Part shown: one piece after another, positions 23,750 through 34,910 of the stretch
How positions within the stretch are numbered: position 1 is the first letter of the stretch
Layout: every line of letters starts with the position of its first letter
Source: Bathynomus jamesi
Lineage: Eukaryota > Arthropoda > Malacostraca > Isopoda > Cirolanidae
Reading direction: 5' to 3'
NCBI GenBank assembly: GCA_023014485.1
Contig: JAJOZX010001073.1
Coordinates: forward strand, 174,001 to 238,000
Length of the DNA: 64,000 nt
Program-made: the position numbers and the translations under genes
Notes under the pieces: model-generated
The model's database searches: none
Told to the model about the DNA's origin: nothing
Seen by the model: only the letters and a program-made list of their open reading frames with translations

Positions 23750-24411
23750 GTAGAATATGTACGCCACCAGTCACTCACAATTGTCGAGCCGGGCTTAATC
23801 CATTTGGTAATAATAGAAACTAGAGTCTCGCTGTCCCTATTTTCAACGGGAATGACGAATAATCGTTTTGAACCACGTTCAAAGGCACCAAAAACCCACT
23901 GGCCGCTTAGAACTCGCCCCACGTTGTATTTTCGACGGCCGAACTTTGCTTCGTCTATTTCCACCACCTTCCCTTCGCCACCAAGTTTTACACTATAATC
24001 TAACACATACGAAATGCACACCTCACTGCAGAACGAAAACCAGTCCGTGAAGGTGTGTTGCGAAATATCTAACGCAAATCGCACGTGTTTTGTCGTGAAA
24101 CTAGTATAGCAGAAATAACGAGAAAATATTAGAACTTGTTCAATACTAAGGTGACTTCCTTCAAAAAATGTATTTTTCGTAAGCGATAATTTATAGTTAC
24201 ATTTGGTACCATTTGAACGGCGCTTTTGGCAGCGAAAAAATTGGGTGTTTCGGTTGTAGGAACACCTTTTTTTACAATTAGGACACTTTTTAACGTACAA
24301 CAATAATCTGTGTTTCTGGCTAAATTCAACACAATCTTCTCGCGTTAACGATAACTCATTTACGGAGCAACTGGTACACACGTCCACCCTAGACGGCAAC
24401 AACGTGGACAA
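23750..24411 (-). CDS. Merlin transposase, N-terminal and catalytic part
   Basis: Starts MSTLLPSRVDVCTSC at 24411. A Cys-rich N-terminus (CPNCKKRCSYNRNTQFFRC) is the usual zinc ribbon of ISXO2-like/Merlin transposases. The DDE region follows: VVEIDEAKFGRRKY holds the first Asp, and GSTIVSDWWRTYSTLN holds the second. The frame runs without a stop into the inserted hAT at 23749. Removing the insertion plus one copy of the 8-bp duplication (1360 bp) puts it in frame with the segment at 22131-22381, so the gene was intact when the hAT landed. Confidence 0.85.
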
Positions 24412-24765
24412 TGATTACTAAGTTGCCAGATTCGCTAGTATTAGTTCGTATTTAAAATATTAATAAATACTTTACGGGGTTTTACAAAAACTTTACCGAT
24501 ACCATGGTCTTCAGACACTCCAAATATACATATTTATGATTTTTATGACCAAAATATCGGTATTCGTGGAGCCGTGAAACTGCATATTTACCTATGTTTC
24601 TAGGTAACTAAGGTGCAATAAGTCCAAATATCATGTCCATTTTTGTCGCAAACGAACACTTTGCTTAAAATGTCCATAGATAAAAACAAACAAATCTTAC
24701 TCCTAACACCATTTAAATTGGCAGTGAATCTCGAGCTCTACAGGGTGTTCGAAAAGTCCCGTCAC
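24412..24765. other. Flank with a copy of a shared ~65-bp repeat and an IS630-type tip
   Basis: 24605-24670 (including TTGTCGCAAACGAACA) matches 46160-46225 in inverted orientation. ACAGGGTGTTCGAAAAGTCC at 24740 looks like a lone IS630/mariner end, directly followed by LINE sequence. Confidence 0.5.
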
Positions 24766-24769
24766 CCCC

Positions 24770-25372
24770 TACAAAAACAGGTAATGCGCTATATTGATCA
24801 AATGAAAATGCGTAAGTCACCGGGCCGGATTCCATATAACTAAAAGAATTAAAAGAAAGCATTGTTGTGCCGCTAACAAAGATTTTTAATGCGTCTATTT
24901 CTGAGGGGTGCGTACCAGATAATTGGTCTCAACCGTAATACGTAACACCTATTTTTAAGAAAGACGATAAAGGTGCGGGGGGAAATTATAGGCCAATCAG
25001 TTTAACGTCTGTTGTAGGTAAGCTACTGGAATCAATAATTAGGGATCGTATAGTCGAACACTTGAAATTGCATAACTTGATGAGAAATACGCAGCACGGT
25101 TTCAGGCGAAACAAATCTTGCTTAACTAATCTTTTAGAATTTTCCAAAGCGTGGTTGAAGTTTACGATAATCATCGGGCGGTAGATGTAGTGTATTTGGA
25201 TTTTCAGAAAGCGTTTGACACCGTACCGCACAAAAGACTCATTGAAAAAACTAAGGCTCATGGAATCAGGGGGTGTAGTAATAAATTGGATAGAAGAGTG
25301 GTTGCGAGGTAGGAAACAGAGGGTGGTCGTTAACGGAGCGGAGTCGTCTTGGGCTAATGTTATCATGTTATA
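24770..25372 (+). pseudogene. CR1/Jockey-type LINE reverse transcriptase fragment, forward
   Basis: Frame-shifted translations read YIDQMKMRKSPG, NYRPISLTSV-like and FRRNKSCLTNLL-like blocks, VVYLDFQKAFDTVPH-like and WLRGRKQRVVVNG-like blocks. These are the central reverse transcriptase motifs of a CR1/Jockey-type non-LTR element that also occurs at 35894-37435 and 37440-44960. Several stops. It is joined tail to tail to a minus-strand fragment at 25373. Confidence 0.7.
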
Positions 25373-25985
25373 ATGTTTCAGACCAACAAAGATCCTAGGA
25401 TCCACTCATGCCTGGTCTACCTAACTGTGTTCGTAATTGTGTATTGTGCATGTTTTCCGTAGTGGCGGAGGGGACCTACAGTTTTACGTGGGTTCCGAAC
25501 CACAAAGCCTTAATTTTACTACCTTAAACTATACCCAATCTATCAACATATGCGTCTAATCGATTTTTAAACATGTTTATAGACGTGCTACTAATTACTT
25601 CTACCGGCAAACTATTCCACCTATTTACTATTCTATGCGTAAAAACGTTTTTGGCAACTGCTGTCTCGAACCTTCTACTTGTCAACTTACACCCGTTATT
25701 TCTAGTCCTATTATATTGAGATATTTTGAAAAAGCTATCTCTCTCTACGTTATCGAACCCATTCATAATTTTGAAAACCTGGATTAGATCACCCCTTAGC
25801 CTCCTAGTCTCGAGTGTAGTCAATTTTAACTCCTTAAGCCTATCCTCGTACGACTTCGACCTAAGCGACGGAATCATCTTAGTTGCTCGTTTTTTAACTC
25901 TTTCGATTTTGTCTATATCTTTGCGCATATGCGGATTCCAAAATTGGATCGCGTACTCCAAATGGGGTCTAACTAATGATCCACT
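25373..25985 (-). pseudogene. CR1/Jockey-type LINE 3' end, reverse
   Basis: The minus-strand frame (to 25524) reads LVRPHLEYAIQFWNPHMRKD, RRLRGDLIQVFKIMNGFD, RWNSLPVEVISS and MFKNRLDAYVDRLGIV: the thumb and C-terminus of the reverse transcriptase. 25373-25523 is the 3' UTR and matches 44570-44960 in reverse. The frame is open, but the 5' part has been replaced at about 25990 by unrelated sequence, so it is a truncated copy. Confidence 0.8.
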
Positions 25986-26181
25986 GGGCAACAAAAAAAA
26001 ATTTTTTTCGTGTCCCAAGAATGAAAATACCTTATTCTTATAGTATTTTCTGTGCTGAATCCAAATAAGTTTGTAAAATTTCTCTATCAGGTCTGGTTTT
26101 TGTGTGACATGCAATTTAAGTTTTAAAAACCCATATAGTTACATACTTATTAAAATATGATCGAAAAGACATACCTGTAGT

Positions 26182-27790
26182 TTAAAAAGTAGCTTGTTTT
26201 GATTTTCTGCTGTGCTTTGCCTCAGGCATGTCTCTCTTAAGAGTCCAGCAATAGTCAGCCAGCATACTGGGGCTCCATTTGCCTTGGTAACGGTTTTCCA
26301 TGGCAGAAATATCCTGATGAAAACGCTCACCATGTTCGTCGCTTACCGCACCCAGGTTTTCTGGAAAAAAGTCCAAGTGAGAGTCCAAGAAATGAACCGT
26401 TAATGACATATTGCACCCCATTGCTTGGTAAGACTTAAGAAGATCTCCTACTATTTCAGGATAGTTTTCGGCCTTGTGATTTCCCAAAAGATTTGTGCAG
26501 ACACTTTTGAAACTCTGCCACGCAGCTTTCTCAACTTCATTCAACTCTCCTTCAAATCACTCATCTCAACAATTCTCTGATCTGAGGGCCTACAAAAATG
26601 CCTTCTTTAATCTTGGCATCACTGATCCGGGGAAACTTATTTCTCAAGTATGTGAATCCTGTTTGCGCTTTATCCATCGCTTTAACAAAGTTTTTCATAA
26701 GTCCAAGCTTGATATGCAAAGGTGGAAGGTACACTTTCTCAGGGTCAACAAGTGAACTATTCGCATTTTTCTTGCCTGGAACAAGTGAGGTGCGTTTTGG
26801 CCAATCCTTCTTAACGTAGTGGTTTTGCTTGTCCCTACTGTCCCACTCACATAAAAAACAACAGTACTTGGTGTAACCTAGCTGCAACCCTAGCAAAAGT
26901 GCAATGACCTTCAGATCTCCACAGATATTCCACTTATTTCTGATACTGAAACTTTTCTAAAAGCAACTTCATGTTGTCGTATGACTTTCATGTTTGCAGC
27001 ATGTGCAATAGGTACAGAAGGAAATTTATTTCCGTTGTGAAGAAGGACTGCTTTCAAGCTGACTTTTGAGGAGTCAATGAACAATCGCCACTCATCCACG
27101 TTATGTTCATGACCAAGAGCCCCCATGACTGAATTAACATCTTTACAAAACACAAGTCCATCTTCATGGGAGAACCATTCTTTGAATTCATCATGGCGGC
27201 TGCGGAAAAAACAAACTTTAGTGTCACGTTGCAGTAGATTCCAACCCTTTAATCTTGAACCTAAAAGTTCAGCCTGCTTCTTAGATAACTTCAAATCACG
27301 AACTAGGTCATTTAGATCTCTTTGTGACAGTAAATGTGGTTCATTGGAGGAACAGGTAGCCTGGAATGTTGGATCAGAAATGTCTTCATCTTTTTCCTCG
27401 TGATATGCTACAGCTACGTTTGATTCCTCATCACTTAAACTTACATGTTCAGGGATTTGGTACTGGAAGTTGAGCACTGTGGGGAACTGGTCTCATTGCA
27501 GACGGTAGATTAGGGTATTTCATAAGGCTCTTTGTTTTTGAAGTGACCCCCTTTGTATTTACCAGGCAGAAATAGCAGTCTGTTGTATGATCTTTGGGTT
27601 CCCTCCAAATCATTGGAATAGCAAATGGCATGTGACGTGAACCGTTTAGCCATCCTGTAAGTAGTCTTACACATGTCACACAACAAATGTGAGGGGCCCA
27701 ACTCTTGTCCTGATGCCTACTTTACATCCGAAATAAAGTTCATAGCATTTTTTTACTAATGGTGTAAAGTTACGTTTCTGGGATTTTAAA
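26182..27790 (-). pseudogene. Unassigned repeat-borne gene, broken into four or more frames
   Basis: Minus-strand pieces in order: 27449-27790 (NFTPLVKKCYELYFGCKVG, then MIWREPKDHTTDCYFCLVNT and LPSAMRPVPHS), 26911-27477 (LVRDLKLSKKQAELLGSRLK, DEWRLFIDSSKVSLKAVLLH), 26561-26896 (LGYTKYCCFLCEWDSRD, LPPLHIKLGLMKNFVKAMD, FVGPQI), 26182-26544 (MSLTVHFLDSHLDFFPENLG, DEHGERFHQDI, ADYCWTLKRD). I recognise this as a protein type found in many copies in arthropod genomes, but I cannot assign it to a named family. Conserved D, H and E blocks (FIDSSK, LPPLHIKLG, SDEHGERFHQD) make a transposase-like enzyme possible. No inverted termini were found. Frameshifts lie near 27480, 26900 and 26550. Confidence 0.55.
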
Positions 27791-28116
27791 GTTAGATCAC
27801 CACATACATAAAAAGGAATTAGGATGATTCAGACAGTTCCGCGGCATTACAAAACATCTATATGAATACAACACTGGTGTAAAATTAACAAGAAGCAACA
27901 GACACTAGCTGTTAACACTGTGACATTTACAAGCAGACTGACTTGGAGCTGCTCTACACACAGAAACTAGGCTCATGTCTGAACAGGTACAAACATGTTT
28001 CAACCTGCACAGTCTGCTGCTCCGACCAAATTTATCCTGCCAGCATTATCAGAACTTCCTCCCCAAAGGAATAAATTGTACTAATTTTACAGAAAAATTA
28101 ATACAACATATATATT
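27791..28116. other. Spacer, no recognised gene
   Basis: Upstream flank of the broken gene on the minus strand and left flank of the BEL element. No stable repeat or motif seen. Confidence 0.4.
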
Positions 28117-28833
28117 TGTGAAAAATGCTCTGTATGAATTGGTCCACAATTAACCCACCCCTTATTTCTCCAGTCTAACTATAGAGTAGATCAAGTCTAG
28201 CCTAGAGGGGTCAGCCTAGAGATTCCGGAAATGGTCCAGAGCGGGCAGATAAATTGAGGTCCACAGTAGGATTCCTCACCAAACTAGGTTAGGGCAATCT
28301 ACCTTTACCTTTGTTAAGCTATGAGTTGATGCTGGGTCTTAGGCCACAATGTAGGCCTAAGTTGTCTGACCCAGCTTAATTTAATGAGTTTAACTTGCTG
28401 GGTTAAAAACACAATTAGTCACTTACTGCTAGTTATTAGAGAGTCTCTTTTCTCCTTCCTGTATAATTGTCGAGAGCGTACTTGCTGGTGGGATCTTTCT
28501 TCGGTGTCTGTTCTCGTCCCTTCTCCAGTTCCGTCCTCTCGCCCCGTTCTTCGTTTTCATTCTCCTTTGTTCTCCTTTTAGCGGGGCTTTTTCCACCAGC
28601 GTCGTCTTGGTTCTTTTTCGGTTGGTTGATCGGTAATGTATATCTATTACCGAGCACGCTCTTGTCACACAGTATAAATATACTAGTGTGGAGAATAACT
28701 CTGGTGAGCAACCAATTGGTTTCATCCACCCAGTTATTGACATAAAAGGAATTTAATAATTGTTAGATTAACTACCTACCTACTCAGTGAACCATTTTCG
28801 TTACCTCCCAACTACCCACTCATCAGTTTTCCA
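28117..28833 (-). repeat. BEL/Pao 3' LTR (left, element on minus strand)
   Basis: Starts TGTGAAAAATGCTCTG and ends CAGTTTTCCA, giving TG...CA ends. The internal side (28834 on) reads GGGGGCCCCGGGAG, a purine-rich stretch on the other strand that could serve as polypurine tract. TATAAATATACTAG near 28673 sits in both LTRs. Confidence 0.9.
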
Positions 28834-29073
28834 TATACTGGGGGCCCCGGGAGATAAAAATTTTGGTGTCATTGTCACCAATTTTTATGTCTGAATGTCC
28901 TCTAGCTAACTATTTGACTGTAAATGCCTGTTAATCTGATTAACAGTGCCTATCCTCACCTTCTCATGGAGAAGGTGTAGCATTTAATTAGAAGAGAAAA
29001 TATACATCCATAGGATGAAAATGTCTATGGTCTTTACCATAAGAAAAGAAAAAGTGAAAGTTAGAAGATAAAA

Positions 29074-30694
29074 TTACAATTCCCCAGCATCTATTTTTTG
29101 TTGTAAAAATAGTCGCGCCTTTAATGCTGTTTGTCGCTGAGGTCTTGTGTCTGTCAATGTTGTAGAAGGATGCGTTACCACTCCTACTGTCAAAGGAATA
29201 GTTACTGGAAGTTCAGTGTCTCCAGTTGTTACTGTCAGTGGAGAAGGTTCTCCAAAGTACATTGTTTTGGGTCCAGACTCTAAAGGGTACAAAAGAAATG
29301 TCTCTTGTTGTGTCACCCGTTGAAGTCCTTAATTTGACCACTCTTGTTACCCCGTCTGCCCCTGGTCTGAGTTCTGAAACTCTAGCCAGAGGCCAGTATT
29401 GTCTTGGAGTACTGTCATGTATGAGAACAAGGTCCCCTACCTTAATTGTGTCAGACCAATCCTTCTTAGTCATTTGTTTATGTCTCTCCCTTAGACCCAT
29501 CAAGTACTCAGTTTTCCACTGTTTAATGAAATGAGCTTTAACTCTAGTTAAATGTTGTAACTTAGTCTGGAGCTCATCATGTCGTTAAGTCCAGTTTGGG
29601 TCTTCTGAAGAGTCTATATTGTAGTCCGGCAGGAGACTAACTTGGTCTCCCCGAATCAAATGATTTGGAGTTAATGGTTCCGGGTCATTAATGTTGTCAC
29701 TCACATAAGTGAGTGGTCTATTGTTGATGATGTTCTCAATCTCAGCCAGGAGAGTGAGCAACTCAAATAAGTGTATCTGTTTTTTGCCAATTGCTTTCTT
29801 CAAGCAATTCTTTACTGTTTGTATATTCCTCTCCCAGATAGAACCATACCAAGGAGAGGCAACCGGAATATACTTCCACTTTATGTTTGAATTTTGTATA
29901 TATAATTGTGCGAGTTCATCGCTTAACAAGTCGTGGATGACTTGTTCACCAGCCTTGAAATATGTAGCATTGTCAGTCCAAACTGTCTTTGGTACTGAAT
30001 GTCGTGCACAGAATCTCTTAAAGACAGCAACAAAAGATTCTGCTGTAAGGTCCTCCACAACATCCAAATAAACAGCTCGTGAGGCAGCACATGTAAACAG
30101 TACAATGTACATTTTTTGTTCAGTGTCAACCACCCCTACAGTCAATGCTCCTGTATAGTCAATGCCTACAGTCTCAAAGGGTCTGTTGAGAGTAACTCTC
30201 TCCTCTGGCAAAGCAGGAGGATTTGGTTTCCTATAGGGCCTAGCATGAATACGCCTACATGTGACACACTCACTCAGGACTGTTTTAACAGTGATCCTTC
30301 CCTTGGGTATCCAATAAGTTTTTCTTAATGTAGTTAGTGTCTGTGGTACCCCCATATGATATACATTGTGTGTTTTTCTGATGATTAATGTTGTCAAATA
30401 GCTAAATCTAGGTAAAAGGATTGGATGTTTGCTTTTGTATGACAGTTTTGATTTGTCTAATCTCCCTTTACACCTTAGAAGGCCTTCCTCATCTCTGAAC
30501 AAGTTTAGATCCACAACTACTGATGGTACAGGTTCTTTTGTTTGTTTCCCATTAGTCAAGAATTCTAACTCTTTATTGTACTCTTTTTGTTGTGCATGGC
30601 CTATCCAGTATTTGGTTGCAACTTCTGTGTAATTATGATTGTTTTTATCTAGCTGTTTGTTAATTGTAGTTAAACAGTTGTGAGCAAACCTCAA
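29074..30694 (-). pseudogene. BEL/Pao integrase and DUF5641-like C-terminus
   Basis: A 369-codon frame (29585-30694) contains the HHCC zinc region (THNVYHMGVP ... CVTCRRIHARP), the catalytic core with VGIDYTGAL, VWTDNATYFKAG and SPWYGSIWERNIQ (D, D, E), and NNRPLTYVS. It breaks near 29585, after which 29213-29503 gives WSDTIKVGDLVLIHDS and WPLARVSELRPGADG, the DUF5641-type tail of BEL/Pao integrases. 29074-29316 gives the last codons in a third frame. Integrase would insert the DNA copy. All three catalytic residues are present in the long frame. Confidence 0.88.
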
Positions 30695-32900
30695 ACAGTA
30701 GGCTGTAACCCTGACAATTTGTTGAAATCAGAATAAATTTCATAATTAGTGATTGGTTCAACCTTTTCATTTGAAAAGATTAAATTTAATGTCAAGTTAA
30801 CTTGTTCCACAGGCCATTGGTCTGTATTACAGAGCCACTTAGGTCCCATAAACCAAGTTTTGTTTGACTTCAACAACTTGTAGGATAAACCTCTAGTCAG
30901 AAAGTCTGCTGGATTTTGTTAGTTGGAACATAGTGAAAGTTTACTTGTAGGCTTTCATTAGCTTCAGCTATTTCTTTTAGCCTATTTCTTACAAAGATAT
31001 TCTTACTATTAATGCTATCATTCCGTATCCAGGCAAGACAAATCTGACTGTCAAGCCAGATGTGGATATCAGTTATGTTCACATCATGATAAGCATCCTT
31101 AAGCAATGAAATGGTTTTAATGGCTAATGCAGCAGCCAATAGTTCCAATTGAGGTATGGTTCGGGTAGGTTTGAGAGGTGCAACTTTCCCTTTTGCATAA
31201 ATTAGATGACTTTCTGTAGGACTTACAAGATACGCACATCACCCATAAGCTTGTGTGCTTGCATCAGCAAACACATGAAGTCTCTGGGGCTTATTCCTAA
31301 ACCCACAGCACCTTTGAATTTTAATGTTCTGCACTTTTGTTAAATCAGCAGCTAACTTCTTCCAAGATTTTTGATTTTCATTTGTTATTGGATCATCCCA
31401 CCCAACATTTGTCCTCCAAATTTCTTGGAGGAGAATCTTTGATTTTATTGTTGAAGGCAGGAATAGACCCATAGGATCAAAAATTTTGGAAGCCTCTGAT
31501 AATATTTGTCTTTTAGTATTTGCTTCCTCCAAGTTTAAAACCTTTAGTACAGATTGAATCATGACTGTTAGAAGTTGCATCCAAATACCAGTTCATACCT
31601 AAAGTTTTAACTCTGTCTGATGGCTCAGTAAGACCATTATTATCCTTTAAAATCTTTTTGTTTAAATCCTCATCATTTGAAATCCACTCTCTAAGTTCAA
31701 AGTTACCTTGTTGCATAATGTTTTGAGAGTGTTCATAGACTTCAGATAATTCAGATTTTGTTGTTGTTGAGCCTATTAGATTGTCTACGTAAAAATGTTC
31801 CTTAAGGAAGTTCAATGTTAAAGAGTTATTAAACTGGTTCAAATGATGTCCAATTGTCAATGCTAATAGGCTAGGTGAGCAATTGGCTCCAAACAACACA
31901 ACATTAAATCTATAGGTTATGAACCCTTTATTCAAATCAAATGGATCCTTGAACCATAAGAACCTAAGTTGGTTCTTATCATATTCATTTTTAAGATTTA
32001 TTCTCAAAAATGCCTTTGAAATGTCGCTTTGTACGGCATATTTATCTAACCTGAACCTCAGTAAGATCTTCACAAGGTCAGAAATGAGATTAGGACCCTC
32101 AATCAGGCAATCATTCAAACTGTGTTTATCACTGTCTTTGAGGCTACAGTTATATACTACTCTGAGTTTTGTTGTTGGGGCATCTTGTCGATAAACCCCC
32201 CTGTGGGTTAAATAATGACAACCATCTTTTTAAAAGGGTTATTTGTTACTTCTTCAATGAAGCCTTTCTGTAGCTGTTCTTTGAAGACATCATTATATGT
32301 GTGAATATTATTATCTTGTTTGAGTTTTTTCATTACTTTATATAAATGTCCTTTAGCTACTTTGAGATTGTCTCTTAAAGTTGGACAATTTATTTTCCAA
32401 GGTAACTCAATAAAATAACTATTGTCTTTGCACTGAATGGTGTCTTCAAATCTTTCTACCATTAACTGATCTTCTGAAGTTTGATTTGTGTCATGTATAC
32501 CCACAGATTCTAGCAACCATAAAGTTTGAATTGCCTCATCCAAAGTTTCATTTGATAATGATGAATTAATGTTCTCAGTTGATATAATATTATTCAAAGT
32601 GTTGCTCTTCTTACAGGTGTTATGTAGGACTGAGTTGAGGCACATAGTATTTGTTAGTCATGAACTGTTTTGGTTTAGGTCTAGGTTGTATTTGGATAGG
32701 TCACCCAAAGGGGCTATCCCTGATGGAGTCTGAATAGCTATACCATTACCTATCTCTACTATGCCCTTATGAATAAGATTAATATAATCTGCCCCCATTA
32801 ACATTTCAATGTTAGCTACTGTGTTGTTTGTGATATGTCTATCAGCTATTTTGTAGTGTTTTCCCAAATGATTTATGGTTTGTTCTAGTTTGGGTATAAC
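30691..32900 (-). pseudogene. BEL/Pao protease remnant, reverse transcriptase and RNase H
   Basis: Order on the minus strand: IEMLMGADYINLI (32760-32830), the end of the retropepsin domain; the pre-RT segment 32208-32645; reverse transcriptase 31513-32220 with APTTKLRVVYNCS, VQSDISKAFLRI (first Asp), VLFGANCSPSLLA and FYVDNLIGS; then RNase H with LHVFADASTQAYG (31240), MELLAAALAIK (31148) and DIHIWLDSQICLAW (31050). The RT active-site box is YVDN rather than the usual YVDD, so one metal-binding Asp is changed. Frameshifts occur near 32207, 31560, 31230 and 30900. This part copies the RNA into DNA in an active element; here it is inactive. Confidence 0.85.
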
Positions 32901-33125
32901 CAGTTTGTTTGTCCTACTTTAGAAATAATAACTTCTTCAATTTTCTCTAATTTATTTTCTAAATGTAGTTTCCAGGTCAATTGTCTTATAGCTATTTTTG
33001 TCCGAGTTATCCTTAACAAAGGATGCAATATTGAGGTTTTGTTCATTCGGGTTTGGTGTCAAACCCAATTTATTAACTACATTTTGCGAAAAATGTTTGT
33101 TGAGAACAACAGTCTATAAGACATC

Positions 33126-33838
33126 TCACTGGAGTGGTGCTACCCTCACATTCACTAAGTCTAAAGTAATAGTTGGTAAAAGAATCTCAGTGTTTCTTGT
33201 TATGTTGTTTGAGCAAACAGAATGTCCCATGAAAGTGGCATTTTCTTGATTACCTTTGTTTGGTGGAGGTATCTTTTGAGTTTGAGTAGTATTGTTTGGA
33301 CACTTTGGTGAATCACACATTGATGAGACATGTCGTAAACTTTTACAAAACTTACACTTGAATCTTAACCTAGATTTACAGTCTTTCTTATAATGTCCCT
33401 GGCCAGTACACTTTTTACATAGGTTCAACTGTTCACATCTTTTAGCTCTTTGGTTAAAGTCTGAATATTGTCACACCCAGTACTACTGTGTTCATTACTT
33501 GCACAAAATTTGCAATGTAGTGTGTAAGTTGAGGCAGCAGTTACATTAAAGTTCTGTAATGTAGGTGTTCGTGTATTATAGTTGGTCACATTTGATTCTA
33601 CAGTATCAAGTTTTGTCTGTTTGGCTGTAGCTAGTTGGTCTCTGGGAACAGTCTTTGGTTTATCCATAGTCTGGGTCTTATTTTGTGTTGGAAAATCTCT
33701 CAATTTGTAATTAGTTAGGATATTGGGAAAGTGTTTTCTGATACTTTCAAGATTAGGATAATTTTCTCCCGTCTTTAGAATTAAAATATCTTTAACCCTC
33801 AAAGGAAGGCACCTAAGAACTATGCCTTGTATAATCAA
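33126..33838 (-). pseudogene. BEL/Pao gag, nucleocapsid part
   Basis: Two frames. 33425-33838 starts MIIQGIVLRCLPLRVKD. 33126-33428 holds two zinc knuckles, CKKCTGQGHYKKDC and CKFCKSLRHVSSMC, both C-x2-C-x4-H-x4-C. Such knuckles bind the RNA genome in the particle. The frame change between them lies at about 33426. More upstream gag sequence up to about 34600 is too broken to read confidently. Confidence 0.75.
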
Positions 33839-34910
33839 GATGAAGCTTAATCTATCTCATGCTAACCAGTTTGTCCTATATAGCTTCTAATTTTGTATAA
33901 AAATTTCCATATCACTATGGTTATCTTTTATGGGTGCAAAATCAAAATTTGTTGAGATAATTCATATACAATTCATCTTTATTAATGTAATTACGTTTTA
34001 AGAGATCAATAGCTACTTCATATGAATTCCCTACGGCTGGTAAATAGGCTATCAGGTTAGGCTGGGCCTTTAAGGAAACTGTTAAGTAGCTAAACTTTTC
34101 ACAACAGTTGAAATAAGGTTTATTACCTATTAAACTCTCAAATTTGTCAATGAAAGATGGGAATTGTACCGTGTCCCCTCAATGTTGGTACTAACAAAAT
34201 GGGTAACTGAGCCTCAATTCTTGTGACTCAGGATTTAGCATGCCACTTAAATTTTGTTGAAGGTTAGCTCTACTTGATTAAAATCAGAAATAGGTTATTT
34301 GGTGTTAAGTCAGTCAAACGAGACCGTAGTCTCCTTATTTGCTGTTCAATTGAGATTACCTGATCATCATTATCAGCGTAAAAGGTCTACAATTGTTCTT
34401 CAGCCCATTTCGGATTCAACTAACTCTGATACTCTCATCAAGGCTCTTTTCCTTCTTTTAGTTTCCAATTTAAGAATTACACACTCTAAATCTTCCTTAC
34501 CTGGTTGTGTAATATTGTTAAAAGTGTTCACAGCCTTGTAAACAGCTCCCAACTTTGCCCCCTTTCTTTTTACTTTTTTCAATTCCGCACGTCCATGTTT
34601 AAGTCAAAATTGTTTAACGGGGATCGTTGAATGGACAAGAAGAAATTACGAGAGAGAGGCCACAGACAAACACAGTCAAGTTTAAATTTGGTTTAATCCC
34701 CCCAAGTACTTATGTGTCACTCAGGTCTAAGCTTATAGAGATGAGGACTCCTTAAATGTAAATGTTTCCTAGTTAGGCCCTAGGTTGTAGACCTAATTAG
34801 CAAGTTTGTTAGGTTAGGCTTAGGCTAGGCTAGACCATTTAGCCTAATTCTGCAATTTTTTTGGTTAAGTAAGGTTAAGGTTTGTAAATTCCCCACACAC
34901 GGACCACCAA

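Larger units (their letters stand above)
21904..24592 (-). mobile_element. Merlin (IS1016/ISXO2-like) transposon, split by a hAT insertion
   Basis: The left end GGTAAAGATGCAGTTTCACG and the right end (reverse complement GGTAAATATGCAGTTTCACG) are inverted repeats of ~24 bp. Between them, on the minus strand, lies a Merlin transposase. A hAT element with its own 8-bp duplication (CATTTAAG) interrupts the gene. Merlin normally makes an 8-9-bp target duplication; I could not identify a clean one here. Confidence 0.85.

Noticed and set aside
28467..28745. Open frames on both strands inside the BEL LTRs (also 35174-35536)
   Set aside because: They lie in the LTR, occur in both LTRs, and have no protein motif.
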